Positions 22,983 through 30,882 of a DNA stretch of 64,000 bases are shown here, one piece after another. Origin of the DNA: Acinetobacter geminorum (GTDB lineage: Bacteria; Pseudomonadota; Gammaproteobacteria; Pseudomonadales; Moraxellaceae); assembly GCF_013009345.1 (NCBI RefSeq), contig NZ_JABELE010000003.1:210242-274241 (forward strand). Direction: 5' to 3'. Numbering within the stretch: the stretch's first letter is position 1; the number at the start of each line of letters is the position of its first letter. The notes under the pieces were generated by a model. The model had not been told where the DNA came from and did not search any database. It worked only from the letters and a program-made list of their open reading frames with translations. The position numbers and the translations under genes are program-made.

Positions 22983-23582
22983 ATGTTTGCCTCGATGTTT
23001 CTTTTTTCATTTGCAATGTCTATTACCCCAGGACCAGTCAATACAGTCATTTTATCGACCAGTTTAAATCATGGTTTAAAAAGATCGATTCCCTATATTT
23101 CAGGGGCCACAATTGGTTTTACCTTACTTTTAATTTTTATGGCATTTGGTCTTCAGAGTTTATTAACTCAGTTTCCTGTTGTGCTAAAAGTTCTCGCAGT
23201 TTGCGGAACGCTATTTGTTTGTTATATCGGCATAAAAATTATTCTTGCTGCCGCTAATATTTCCATTTCAAGTGCTCCTGTAGAGCAAATTATTATTCCT
23301 AATTTTAAAGATGGTTTTTTGCTACAGTGGCTCAACCCCAAGGCTTGGTTGGCTTGTGTGTCAGGCATTACCATGTTTACTAGCATTGAAAACCCAGAGT
23401 CGTTGCCGATCTTTATCGTTATTTATTTTTTCACTTGCTACGCGTGTTTGTTCTTTTGGGGACTATGTGGTGATAAATTTTCAGTGGTGCTTAATCAGGG
23501 CAACCGTTTGAAATATTTTAATATCTTGATGGGCGCTTTCTTAATTTTATCGGCACTTTTAATTTTGATCGATTTTTTTTAA
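22983..23582 (+). CDS. LysE-family amino-acid exporter
   Basis: The 199-residue protein has five to six hydrophobic helices and the family signature near the start, AMSITPGPVNTVILSTSLNHGLKRSIPY (quoted as SITPGPVN and SLNHGLKRS). LysE/RhtB proteins export amino acids or their analogues through the inner membrane. The ribosome site AAGGAC lies directly after the 42-bp palindrome, and there is no room for a promoter between that repeat and the ATG, so transcription must begin upstream of or within the palindrome. Confidence 0.88.
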   Translation: MFASMFLFSFAMSITPGPVNTVILSTSLNHGLKRSIPYISGATIGFTLLLIFMAFGLQSLLTQFPVVLKVLAVCGTLFVCYIGIKIILAAANISISSAPVEQIIIPNFKDGFLLQWLNPKAWLACVSGITMFTSIENPESLPIFIVIYFFTCYACLFFWGLCGDKFSVVLNQGNRLKYFNILMGAFLILSALLILIDFF

Positions 23583-23627
23583 ATTGATCGTATTACACTG
23601 TGAAGATATAACAACGAGACAACACTT

Positions 23628-23870
23628 ATGTTTAAGCCATTTGAAAAGGGTACAGAGTCTTCATCGATTGAAGACTTAACATTAGAAAATGATGTCGATT
23701 GCGTCAGTATTTATGGCAACTTGCAAATTACCAAAGACAAAGTCGGTTTAGAACAGGCCAAAGCCTTACAGAACTTTTTAAAAGATGTAGTTGCAGCTTT
23801 GGAAAAAGAAGAATTGCCTGAGAAAATTGAACGTCCATCTGAACAAGAAATTAATAATCCGTTTTTGTAA
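23628..23870 (+). CDS. Small conserved hypothetical protein (80 aa)
   Basis: The protein is acidic and soluble. The central part NLQITKDKVGLEQAKALQNFLKDVVAALEKEEL contains a regular amphipathic helix (quoted in parts: TKDKVGLEQAKALQNF, LKDVVAALEKEEL), flanked by polar ends. It starts 45 bases after the LysE stop and has a plausible ACGAGAC ribosome site. No family with a known function is recognised; a DNA- or protein-binding accessory role is only a guess. Confidence 0.65.
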   Translation: MFKPFEKGTESSSIEDLTLENDVDCVSIYGNLQITKDKVGLEQAKALQNFLKDVVAALEKEELPEKIERPSEQEINNPFL

Positions 23871-23903
23871 TAACTATTATTTTACTCAGTTTGCTATCGC
23901 GAC

Positions 23904-23995
23904 GGCGGCATGGATGCCGCCTGTTTCACTGCGTTACATGGAAGTAACGTCAGTGAAACGAATGAGTTTTGTCACTTTTGCTCACTCAAAAGTGA
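23904..23995. repeat. Three consecutive hairpins (REP/BIME-like intergenic element)
   Basis: Hairpin 1 is GGCGGCAT/ATGCCGCC (23904-23921). Hairpin 2 is GTTTCACTG+CGTTAC with GTAACG+CAGTGAAAC (23923-23959, one bulged T, loop ATGGAA). Hairpin 3 is TCACTTTTG/CAAAAGTGA (23972-23995). No gene lies between 23871 and 24127. The GC content is higher than in the surrounding intergenic DNA. The shared ATGG at two of the hairpin tips suggests an ordered repeat unit rather than a chance fold. Confidence 0.6.
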
Positions 23996-24127
23996 GGCAT
24001 TACCTACACAACTACAACTTGAGTGAAAACGGTACTTGAGGTCGTGCAGTTAATCCTTATCTCCAGCAACCACCTTATAAATAATCGCACCAATTACAGC
24101 CATAGCCTTAAAATATGAATTTTTTAT

Positions 24128-25120
24128 TTAATTTTGATCTCGCCATTGTTGTGGTGTTTGATGAGTCCAATGTTTAAATGCTCTCTGGAAGGCACTTTGT
24201 TCTGAATAACAAAGCAAAAGCGCAATCTCTTGTAGACTCAAATGTGGATCTTTTAAATACTCGGTTGCAAGCATAAACCGCACTTGCTGAACGCGTTCCT
24301 GAAAGGTGGTGCCTTGTTGCTGTAAGTGTCTTTGGAGCTGTCGCACAGATAAGCCTAATTGAGCAGCAATATGCTCAATTTGATATTGATTCTTTTGTAG
24401 ACCAGTCAAAATCGAATGCTGTAAACGCTGATCAAGTTGGGTCGAATTTGGTAATTGTTCTAAAAGTGCTTGTGCTTGCTGAACCAATAGTTGCTGTAAG
24501 GTGTGGTCGGCGCTGCTAAGTGGCTTATGAATTTCTGTAATTGGAATGAGTAACTCTGTACGGGGCTGGCTAAAACGAACGGGACATTGAAAATATTGTT
24601 CATAGACTCTGATATTTTTAGGGGCAGCATTTAAGAAACGTACTTCATGTAAATGCACGTCTTCATGAGACATAAAAAGGCGTAAAAATTGAATAACCAG
24701 AGCAATGGCAATTTCATCGGTAAGTTGGGTAGGGTGTAGCTCGGTCGCTTCCCAACGAATAGAACCATATCTCCCTTGTAGCTCAACCACTAAAGGGCTA
24801 CCGTCATAAATTAGGCGGTGAAAATCATGATAGCGAATTAAGGCTTCACCTACGTTGTCGCAAGAGAGCGCGAGATAAGCAATAATCCCTAAGTGTTTGG
24901 GTTGTACATATTTGGCAATTTCTAGTCCTAAACCCGGCTTCGGGTGTAGTTTATAAATCACTTCTAATAGGTCACGCCAAACCACATAGTCAAAGCGTTC
25001 CAGATTTTGAATTTGTTCTAATTGTTCTGGAATAGCTAATTCATTGGCTTCGCAATAAGCTTTTAAAAGATGCCCCAGTCCTCCATATACCGAGCCTGTA
25101 TAATTTTTTAATTGTGGCAT
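24128..25120 (-). CDS. AraC-family regulator with arabinose-binding-like N-terminal domain
   Basis: The 330-residue protein belongs to the OruR/VirF-like subgroup. The N-terminal 200 residues (PKHLGIIAYLALSCDNVGEAL ... HEVRFLNAAPKN, quoted in parts) match the Arabinose_bd domain. The C-terminal 100 residues form the two helix-turn-helix units (IEHIAAQLGLSVRQLQRHL; LSLQEIALLLCYSEQSAFQRAF, quoted as LSLQEIALLL and SEQSAFQRAF). It is divergent to the hydroxylase-like gene 110 bases away and may regulate it. Confidence 0.87.
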   Translation of the reverse strand: MPQLKNYTGSVYGGLGHLLKAYCEANELAIPEQLEQIQNLERFDYVVWRDLLEVIYKLHPKPGLGLEIAKYVQPKHLGIIAYLALSCDNVGEALIRYHDFHRLIYDGSPLVVELQGRYGSIRWEATELHPTQLTDEIAIALVIQFLRLFMSHEDVHLHEVRFLNAAPKNIRVYEQYFQCPVRFSQPRTELLIPITEIHKPLSSADHTLQQLLVQQAQALLEQLPNSTQLDQRLQHSILTGLQKNQYQIEHIAAQLGLSVRQLQRHLQQQGTTFQERVQQVRFMLATEYLKDPHLSLQEIALLLCYSEQSAFQRAFKHWTHQTPQQWRDQN

Positions 25121-25229
25121 CCCTAACCACCTCTTTCTTGTCGTGATTTGTCAATGAAACCATAAATTCTGGTCAATACCTAGCATAACGAATTTTATAT
25201 GCTGAATAAAAAGAAAAAGGAGTTAGGTG

Positions 25230-25868
25230 ATGTTAAAAGGGTTCATTGCCGGAATTGCAGTTGCAAATGCATTTGAATGGGTAGCGCACAAATATATTTT
25301 GCATGGTGTACATCGTGCTGGAAAACCACGTTATAGTCCAGTGCCGAAAAGTATGGAGTCGCATTGGGCACACCATCGCGAAGTCCGTAAACAGCAATTT
25401 CATGATGATTGCTATGTGGAAGGCGTGGGAAACTGGCGAACTAAAAATGAGTTAATTTCGCTTGCTGTAGTGGCAACCGTTTCAAGTGCAATTTTTTACC
25501 CTTTTTCAAAAGGTATGGCACTCGCAGCTTGGTACAGTGCTGGAAATTATTATTATATTCATCGCCGTGCACATTTAGAGCCTGACTGGGCAAAGCGTAA
25601 AATTCCATGGCATTACGACCACCATATGAACTCTAATCAAGACGCCAATTGGTGTGTGACCAAGCCTTGGTTTGATTATGTAATGGGAACACGGGTGGTG
25701 TCTTCGGCAGATTTAAAAGAACAAGACCCTTTGGGTATACGGTTACCTACTGCGCTTGCTAGACCATTGTCTCAAGCTGTAGAAAAAATCTTTCCAACAA
25801 AATGGGTCGAGAAAAAAGAAAAGCCTCAATTGGTTAGTGACATAAATGCGGTAGATGGCGCTGCATAA
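25230..25868 (+). CDS. Sterol desaturase / fatty-acid hydroxylase superfamily protein
   Basis: The 212-residue protein has hydrophobic helices and the histidine clusters of the di-iron membrane oxygenase family: HKYILH (about residues 20-25), HWAHH, YIHRRAH and HYDHHM. These would bind two irons at the cytoplasmic membrane face and hydroxylate or desaturate a lipid. ATG 25230 follows AGGAG with 7-base spacing and replaces a GTG at 25227. An AraC-family gene is divergent upstream. The lipid substrate cannot be read from the sequence. Confidence 0.82.
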   Translation: MLKGFIAGIAVANAFEWVAHKYILHGVHRAGKPRYSPVPKSMESHWAHHREVRKQQFHDDCYVEGVGNWRTKNELISLAVVATVSSAIFYPFSKGMALAAWYSAGNYYYIHRRAHLEPDWAKRKIPWHYDHHMNSNQDANWCVTKPWFDYVMGTRVVSSADLKEQDPLGIRLPTALARPLSQAVEKIFPTKWVEKKEKPQLVSDINAVDGAA

Positions 25869-25874
25869 AAAAAT

Positions 25875-25895
25875 AAAGGGGCATATTGCCCCTTT
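25875..25895. terminator. Terminator between the hydroxylase gene and hisF
   Basis: AAAGGGGCA and TGCCCCTTT enclose TAT; it lies between convergent genes and can work both ways. Confidence 0.75.
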
Positions 25896-25909
25896 AAATA
25901 TAAATAAGC

Positions 25910-26668
25910 TTACAAGCGCATTTCGATGCCTTGTTCAGCCAAATATTGTTTAGCTTCTGGAATGGTGAACTGACCAAAGTGGAAAATACTTGCTGCCAAT
26001 ACTGCATCGGCACCACCTTGTAAAATACCGTCTGCAAGATGTTGTAAGTTGCCCACACCACCTGAAGCGATCGTTGGAATGGTAACGCGGTCATTAATGG
26101 CACGCATTAACGCAATGTCATAACCCGCTTTAGTACCGTCGGCGTCCATACTGGTAATCAGTAACTCACCCGCACCGTAGTCAGCCATTTTTACAGCCCA
26201 TTCAATGGCATCAATACCCGTTGGTTTACGGCCACCGTGAGTAAAGATTTCCCATTTGTTATCGCCAGTTTTTTTGGCATCAATCGCAACCACAATGCAT
26301 TGTGCGCCAAAGTGCTGAGAAGCTTCTTGAACAAATTCCGGATTAAATACGGCAGCTGAGTTAATACTCACTTTATCTGCACCTGCATTTAATAACGCAC
26401 GAATATCTTCAACCTTACGTACACCACCACCGACAGTTAATGGCACAAATACGGTCTCGGCCATACGCTCAACAGTACGGTAAGTGGTATCGCGTCCATG
26501 ATGTGTAGCGGTAATGTCTAAGAAAGTAATTTCGTCTGCACCTTGTTCGTTATAGCGACGTGCCACTTCAACAGGGTCGCCAGCATCACGAATATCGAGG
26601 AATTGAACGCCTTTAACTACGCGTCCGTTATCAACGTCTAGGCAAGGAATAATACGTTTAGCAAGCAT
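25910..26668 (-). CDS. hisF: Imidazole glycerol phosphate synthase, cyclase subunit HisF
   Basis: The 252-residue (beta/alpha)8 barrel starts MLAKRIIPCLDVDNGRVVKG. Both catalytic aspartates are in place, Asp11 (CLDVD) and Asp130 (VVAIDAKK), and the phosphate-binding loops (LTVGGGVR, IASGGVG) are present. Together with HisH it converts PRFAR and ammonia from glutamine to IGP and AICAR in histidine synthesis. ATG 26668 replaces an upstream TTG at 26680, which adds four residues before the conserved start. The gene stands apart from hisA (32.6 kb) and hisBH (35 kb), all on the minus strand. Confidence 0.96.
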   Translation of the reverse strand: MLAKRIIPCLDVDNGRVVKGVQFLDIRDAGDPVEVARRYNEQGADEITFLDITATHHGRDTTYRTVERMAETVFVPLTVGGGVRKVEDIRALLNAGADKVSINSAAVFNPEFVQEASQHFGAQCIVVAIDAKKTGDNKWEIFTHGGRKPTGIDAIEWAVKMADYGAGELLITSMDADGTKAGYDIALMRAINDRVTIPTIASGGVGNLQHLADGILQGGADAVLAASIFHFGQFTIPEAKQYLAEQGIEMRL

Positions 26669-26780
26669 AGCTTTTTCCAAAAATAATCGCCGTTGGTGAA
26701 AGTTCCTACACAGGCGCTACACCTTCATGGAGGGAAGAGGTATTCTATCAAACTTCACAGATGTTTTTTGCAGGTTTTCC

Positions 26781-27731
26781 ATGTCGGTTTATACCCCGTT
26801 GAGTTTAGATGAAGTTCGCACCTTTGCTGCACCTTATGGATTAGAGGTGTTGGAGCTGAACCCAATTCAGGGAGGTATTCAAAACACCAATTATTTTTTG
26901 GTTGATGTAAACCGCAAACAATATGTATTGACTGTATTTGAAGAGTTAGATGCACAAGGGGCAGGTGAACTCATTCCTGTTCTTGAACAATTGGGAACAC
27001 ACGATGTACCCGTTGCCGTGCCATTAAAGCACAGCGGCCAAGCGGTTCATTTTATTGCGGGTAAACCTGCACAAATTGCACCACGTCTTATGGGCCACCA
27101 TCCCATGCAAACTACAGTAGCCCAAGTTGCTGCAATTGCAGATGCACAGGCGAAGTTACATGTAGCTTTACAAGATTTTCCGCTTGAACGTGAATATCGC
27201 CGTGATCATCAATATTGGACAGGTGTTGCAGAGCAGCTTAAACCAAGCATGACGCAAGATGACCAAAATTTACTTGAGCAGGTCTATCAAGCATTTAATG
27301 CTAAAACAGCGCAGTATTCAAATCGACCAACAGGTTTTATTCATTCAGATTTGTTCCGAGACAATACGTTGTTTGAAGGTGAGCAATTACAAGGGATTTT
27401 AGATTTTTACGAACTCAATCAAGATGAATTGCTATTTGATATTGCGATTACCATCAATGATTTTTGTACCGAATATCCAGCAGCGCATTTAAACTCAGAC
27501 AAAGTAGCAGTTTACTTAGCGGCATATCAAAAAGTTCGTGCGCTTACTTCAGATGAACTTGAATGTTTAGATGTATTCTTGGCAATGGCGGCGTGCCGTT
27601 TTTGGTCAATGCGTTTGCAAGTTGCTCAAAAAAATAAAGAAGAAGGACGTACCGGCGATGACATTTTGCAAAAAGACCCGCAAGAAATGCGAGCAATGAT
27701 GCAAGATCGTTTAAGCCATGTAAAAGCATAA
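26781..27731 (+). CDS. thrB: Homoserine kinase (ThrB, APH-fold type)
   Basis: The 316-residue protein begins MSVYTPLSLDEVRTFAAPYGL and carries IQGGIQNTNYFL (nucleotide-binding loop) and the phosphotransferase motif FIHSDLFRDNTLF, followed by ILDFYELNQDELLFDIAI (quoted as DFYELNQDELLFD), the aspartates that bind Mg-ATP. This is the aminoglycoside-phosphotransferase-like homoserine kinase found in Pseudomonas and Acinetobacter, not the GHMP type of E. coli. It phosphorylates L-homoserine for threonine synthesis. ATG 26781 is preferred over an upstream in-frame ATG at 26727, which would give 18 unconserved residues. The cold-shock/DUF1294 gene follows after 12 bases. Confidence 0.93.
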   Translation: MSVYTPLSLDEVRTFAAPYGLEVLELNPIQGGIQNTNYFLVDVNRKQYVLTVFEELDAQGAGELIPVLEQLGTHDVPVAVPLKHSGQAVHFIAGKPAQIAPRLMGHHPMQTTVAQVAAIADAQAKLHVALQDFPLEREYRRDHQYWTGVAEQLKPSMTQDDQNLLEQVYQAFNAKTAQYSNRPTGFIHSDLFRDNTLFEGEQLQGILDFYELNQDELLFDIAITINDFCTEYPAAHLNSDKVAVYLAAYQKVRALTSDELECLDVFLAMAACRFWSMRLQVAQKNKEEGRTGDDILQKDPQEMRAMMQDRLSHVKA

Positions 27732-27743
27732 AAGGGAATAAAG

Positions 27744-28373
27744 ATGCGAGATCAGGGGCGTTTAGTCGAATGGTTCGACGAAAAAGGATATGGCTTTATT
27801 CAGCCAGATGATGCTGAAAAAGAGCGAGTCTTTTTGCATATCAAAGATTTTGCACGCCCCGGACCTCGGCCAATTATTGGCTGTGCACTGGAATATCGGG
27901 TGATTCTCGACGAAAGAGGCCGTTTTCGTGCTCAGCAGGTCACTTATTTAAAGGCATCTCAAACTCGGAAAGCTTCAAAAATTGCAAAAGCAGAATCTTC
28001 ATTTCAAGCCAGCCCATTGTCTGTAATGCAAATGGGGATTGTGTTTTATTTCGTTTTAATGGGCATTATGAGTTTTATTCATATTCTACCAGCTTATACT
28101 TTATTGTTCGTCTTAATGATGAATGTGCTGAATTATTGGCTTTATTCACAAGACAAAGAAGCCGCACAATTAGGTAATCGCCGTGTACCTGAACAAACAT
28201 TGCACATTGTTAGCTTTCTAGGAGGTTGGCCAGCTGCATGGTGGGCACAACAAAAACTGAGACATAAAACACAAAAACAACCCTTTCGTAAGATTTATTT
28301 TTGTACCATATTCTTTCATTTACTTTTGATTTTGTGGCTAATTTCTCCCTTAAACGTATTGCGGGGCTCATAA
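27744..28373 (+). CDS. Cold-shock domain fused to DUF1294 membrane domain
   Basis: The 209-residue protein has an N-terminal cold-shock domain (residues 1-65: GRLVEWFDEKGYGFIQPDD, then VFLHIKDF, with the RNP-1-like GYGFI), a basic linker, and a C-terminal DUF1294 part with about four helices (from residue 97). Conserved DUF1294 residues appear as YWLYSQDKEAAQLGNRRVPE and FLGGWPAAWWAQQ. It is a membrane-anchored nucleic-acid-binding protein by design; function unknown. It follows thrB by 12 bases and may be translated from the same mRNA. Confidence 0.85.
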   Translation: MRDQGRLVEWFDEKGYGFIQPDDAEKERVFLHIKDFARPGPRPIIGCALEYRVILDERGRFRAQQVTYLKASQTRKASKIAKAESSFQASPLSVMQMGIVFYFVLMGIMSFIHILPAYTLLFVLMMNVLNYWLYSQDKEAAQLGNRRVPEQTLHIVSFLGGWPAAWWAQQKLRHKTQKQPFRKIYFCTIFFHLLLILWLISPLNVLRGS

Positions 28374-28409
28374 AAGTAAATCGTTTTATTAAACTTGAGA
28401 GGTATAAAA

Positions 28410-28802
28410 ATGAATAGTTCTATCGACCAAGATCCAAATCGTACTTTAACACTTATTTTATATGTACTTTATATTGTTGCCATTTTTACAGGTGGCTTAC
28501 TTGCGGTTATTGCTCTAATTATTAACTACGTGAAACGTTCTGATGTGCAAGGTTCAATTTTTGAGAGTCATTTTACATGGCAAATCAGAACATTCTGGTG
28601 GTATCTTGCTTGGAATATTATTGCCTTTTTGCCGTTTATTTTCTTGTTCTTTACGGGTGAAAATCCTGATCTGTTTGCAGGGGTTGCAATCTCATCTACC
28701 GTATTCTGCGTAGGTGTAATTGGTGCTGCGTGGATTTGGATTGTATATCGTGCAATTCGCGGTTTGATTGCGTTAAATGATAACCGTCCGATGTATCAAT
28801 AA
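28410..28802 (+). CDS. DUF4870-type small membrane protein
   Basis: The 130-residue protein has three to four hydrophobic helices. Between helices 1 and 2 lies the conserved piece LIINYVKRSDVQGSIFESHFTWQIRTFW (quoted as NYVKRSDVQG and ESHFTWQIRTFW), typical of DUF4870/TIC20-like membrane proteins. The function is unknown. ATG 28410 follows GAGAGG; the upstream TTG at 28395 is rejected. It lies between the CSD/DUF1294 gene and the monooxygenase-like gene on the same strand. Confidence 0.8.
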   Translation: MNSSIDQDPNRTLTLILYVLYIVAIFTGGLLAVIALIINYVKRSDVQGSIFESHFTWQIRTFWWYLAWNIIAFLPFIFLFFTGENPDLFAGVAISSTVFCVGVIGAAWIWIVYRAIRGLIALNDNRPMYQ

Positions 28803-28805
28803 ACC

Positions 28806-29111
28806 ATGATTATTGAACATGTGCATTTGAGCATAAAGGCTGGGCAAAGTGAGGCGTTTCTTGAGGCATTCGAGCAGGCCAAACATATTGTCTATCCAAT
28901 GGAAGGCTTTAATGCTGTCCAGCTGATTAGACATGCAACTGATCCTCATCATTATATTTTAATGATTTTTTGGGATGAGATTGAAAATCATACCGAAGGG
29001 TTTAGGAAGTCTGAGGCTTATCAGGAATGGAAGGCATTGCTCCATCCATTTTATGACCCAATGCCGACGGTTGAGTACTACCAACCGTATACGTTATTGA
29101 AGAAAAAATAA
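28806..29111 (+). CDS. Antibiotic-biosynthesis-monooxygenase (ABM) domain protein
   Basis: The 101-residue protein consists of a single dimeric alpha/beta barrel (ABM) unit: it begins IIEHVHLSIKAGQSEAFLEAFEQ and continues with FNAVQLIRHATDPHHYILMIFWDEIENH (quoted as FNAVQLIRHA and ILMIFWDEIENH). Such proteins act as cofactor-less monooxygenases or heme-degrading or stress proteins; none of the residues visible here fixes the reaction. The start codon lies 3 bases after the DUF4870 stop, so the two are coupled. A terminator follows. Confidence 0.82.
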   Translation: MIIEHVHLSIKAGQSEAFLEAFEQAKHIVYPMEGFNAVQLIRHATDPHHYILMIFWDEIENHTEGFRKSEAYQEWKALLHPFYDPMPTVEYYQPYTLLKKK

Positions 29112-29118
29112 TAGATAG

Positions 29119-29149
29119 TAAAAAAGAGAGCATTAAGCTCTCTTTTTTT
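29119..29149. terminator. Bidirectional terminator
   Basis: AAGAGAGC and GCTCTCTT enclose ATTAA, with A and T tracts on both sides, between convergent genes. Confidence 0.85.
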
Positions 29150-30050
29150 ATTCTTGAATACTTTTATTTTTTTTAATTGGTAGTTTAATTTTTAACTCAC
29201 TGATTAAAACACCTAAGACCACTAACGCCCCCCCAAAAAGGGCAATCAATGGCAAACGCTCCCCTGCAATTCGACCAATGATGCCTGCCCAAACAGGTTC
29301 GCCTGCATAGATAATTGCAGCACGTGAAGGATCAACCACACGTTGAGCCCAGTTCATAACAAATTGAATAAGTGCACTTGCTAAACCTAATGCAACAGCA
29401 ATGAGTACTAGGGGCCATGAAAATGCAGGAATCGTATGTTCACCTACCATAGGCATGATGGCGAAAGAAAGTAGAGACGCCACACCAAGTTGAATGATTG
29501 TGACGCGGCGTAAATTTACCTTTCCGGCAAAGTAGCTAATAAAAATAATTTCTAAAGCAATCGCAAAGGCGCCGAGTACTGTTAAAAGCTGTCCAAAACT
29601 TAAGGAAATTTGCTTAAAACCATTTCCCGTCAATAAAACAAGACCAGTAAAAGCCAAAGCTGCTCCCACCCAAGTCATGATGTGTGGAGTTTTTCGAAAG
29701 ATGAGCCACATTAAAATAGGAACAAGCGGTACATAAAGCGCTGTTAAAAAAGCGGATTCACTACTCGGAATGGTTTGTAGACCAATGGTCTGGGTGCCGT
29801 AGCCTGCCGCAATTACAAGACCAATCGCGCAACCCGCACCTAAGTCTTTTAAAGTGACACCTTTCATACTTTTTAATGAAATAACAAGCAAAGTAAGAGC
29901 TGCGACAGCAAAACGGCAGCCTACAAAAAACATAGGCGATGAAAAATTCAGTGCATACTGCACAGTAAGAAATGTTCCACCCCAAATGATCGTAATCAAA
30001 ATGAGTGCTAACTGTGGGGCTTTGCTTGAACTCAGAGGAATTGGTGACAT
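29148..30050 (-). CDS. EamA/DMT-superfamily transporter
   Basis: The 300-residue protein has ten predicted helices in two EamA repeats. Typical pieces are ALILITIIWGGTFLTVQYAL (helix 1) and the second-repeat ending DPSRAAIIYAGEPVWAGIIG. It is an inner-membrane exporter or permease of unknown substrate. ATG 30050 is chosen over TTG 30056. It is divergent to an XRE-cupin regulator gene, and the shared gap carries repeated palindromes, so this regulator very probably controls it. Confidence 0.87.
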   Translation of the reverse strand: MSPIPLSSSKAPQLALILITIIWGGTFLTVQYALNFSSPMFFVGCRFAVAALTLLVISLKSMKGVTLKDLGAGCAIGLVIAAGYGTQTIGLQTIPSSESAFLTALYVPLVPILMWLIFRKTPHIMTWVGAALAFTGLVLLTGNGFKQISLSFGQLLTVLGAFAIALEIIFISYFAGKVNLRRVTIIQLGVASLLSFAIMPMVGEHTIPAFSWPLVLIAVALGLASALIQFVMNWAQRVVDPSRAAIIYAGEPVWAGIIGRIAGERLPLIALFGGALVVLGVLISELKIKLPIKKNKSIQE

Positions 30051-30069
30051 ACTCAAGTTAAATTAAATT

Positions 30070-30124
30070 GTGCAATATACTGCACATATTGCGCTATTCT
30101 TGTATTTTGTGCAATATATTGCTC
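30070..30124. promoter_or_regulatory. Repeated operator sites between the EamA and XRE-cupin genes
   Basis: GTGCAATATACTGCAC (30070-30085) and GTGCAATATATTGCTC (30109-30124) are near-identical 16-mers with imperfect dyad symmetry (the core GCAATATATTGC of the second is a perfect palindrome). A partial third copy, GCACATATTGCGC, lies at 30082-30094. Their placement in the divergent promoter region fits binding sites of the XRE-cupin regulator. Confidence 0.6.
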
Positions 30125-30147
30125 AAATTTTCTTGCTAATCCATTTT

Positions 30148-30699
30148 ATGAGCCAGTCGAGTACCGTTTTACAGCACGTAGGCACAAATATTCGTTCCTT
30201 AAGAGATGAGCGAGATTTGAGCCAGCAAGATTTGGCAGATCGGGCAGGTGTGAGTAGACGTACCATTGCTGCTTTGGAAACAGGGCAGGTTAATATTAGT
30301 TTGGCCAAACTCGATGCGATTGCGGTAGTGCTGGGTGTGGATTTTAAAACGATTGTGAGTGCACCTGAGCATAAAGAACATGCCCTAGTAAATGCACTCG
30401 CTTGGCAGGGTGAAGATGAAGAAAGTAAAGCAACCTTACTCGCTTCAGTTCCATCTCGTTCCCAAGTTGAACTTTGGATATGGTCCTTGGTTGTAGGGGA
30501 GTCTTACGTTGCAGAAGCAGATGCAGATGGATGGCAGGAAATTATTTACGTATTAGAAGGTGAGCTGACCATACAATTTACAGACAGCAAAAAAATAATA
30601 TCTGCTGGTTCATCTTTCATTTTTGAAAGTTCTGTTACTTATACCTATATCAATAGTGGTAACCAAGTGCTTAAATTTACTCGTAATGTGGTGTATTGA
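30148..30699 (+). CDS. XRE-family regulator with cupin domain
   Basis: The 183-residue protein has an N-terminal lambda-repressor-like helix-turn-helix (residues 9-62: LRDERDLSQQDLADRAGVSRRTIAALETG quoted as LSQQDLADRAGVSRRT) and a C-terminal cupin barrel (about residues 100-180: EIIYVLEGELTIQF and AGSSFIFES). XRE-cupin regulators sense small metabolites and usually regulate a neighbouring transporter or catabolic gene. ATG 30148 is preferred over 30070, since the longer form would translate through the operator sites. It is divergent to the EamA gene. Confidence 0.87.
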   Translation: MSQSSTVLQHVGTNIRSLRDERDLSQQDLADRAGVSRRTIAALETGQVNISLAKLDAIAVVLGVDFKTIVSAPEHKEHALVNALAWQGEDEESKATLLASVPSRSQVELWIWSLVVGESYVAEADADGWQEIIYVLEGELTIQFTDSKKIISAGSSFIFESSVTYTYINSGNQVLKFTRNVVY

Positions 30700-30882
30700 T
30701 TTTAAAGTCTTTATAAAATCACATGAGTTATTAAATTTTCTATAAAGAATTTCTCTTATTTAAAAATTTGTAAGCTTAATTCTAAACAAAAAATAAGAAG
30801 AACAATAAATAAGGCAAGTTATAATATTTCTTGTGTAATGAAATTATTTTTAATTCGGTTTAATAGAAAAAAAGATACAGAA

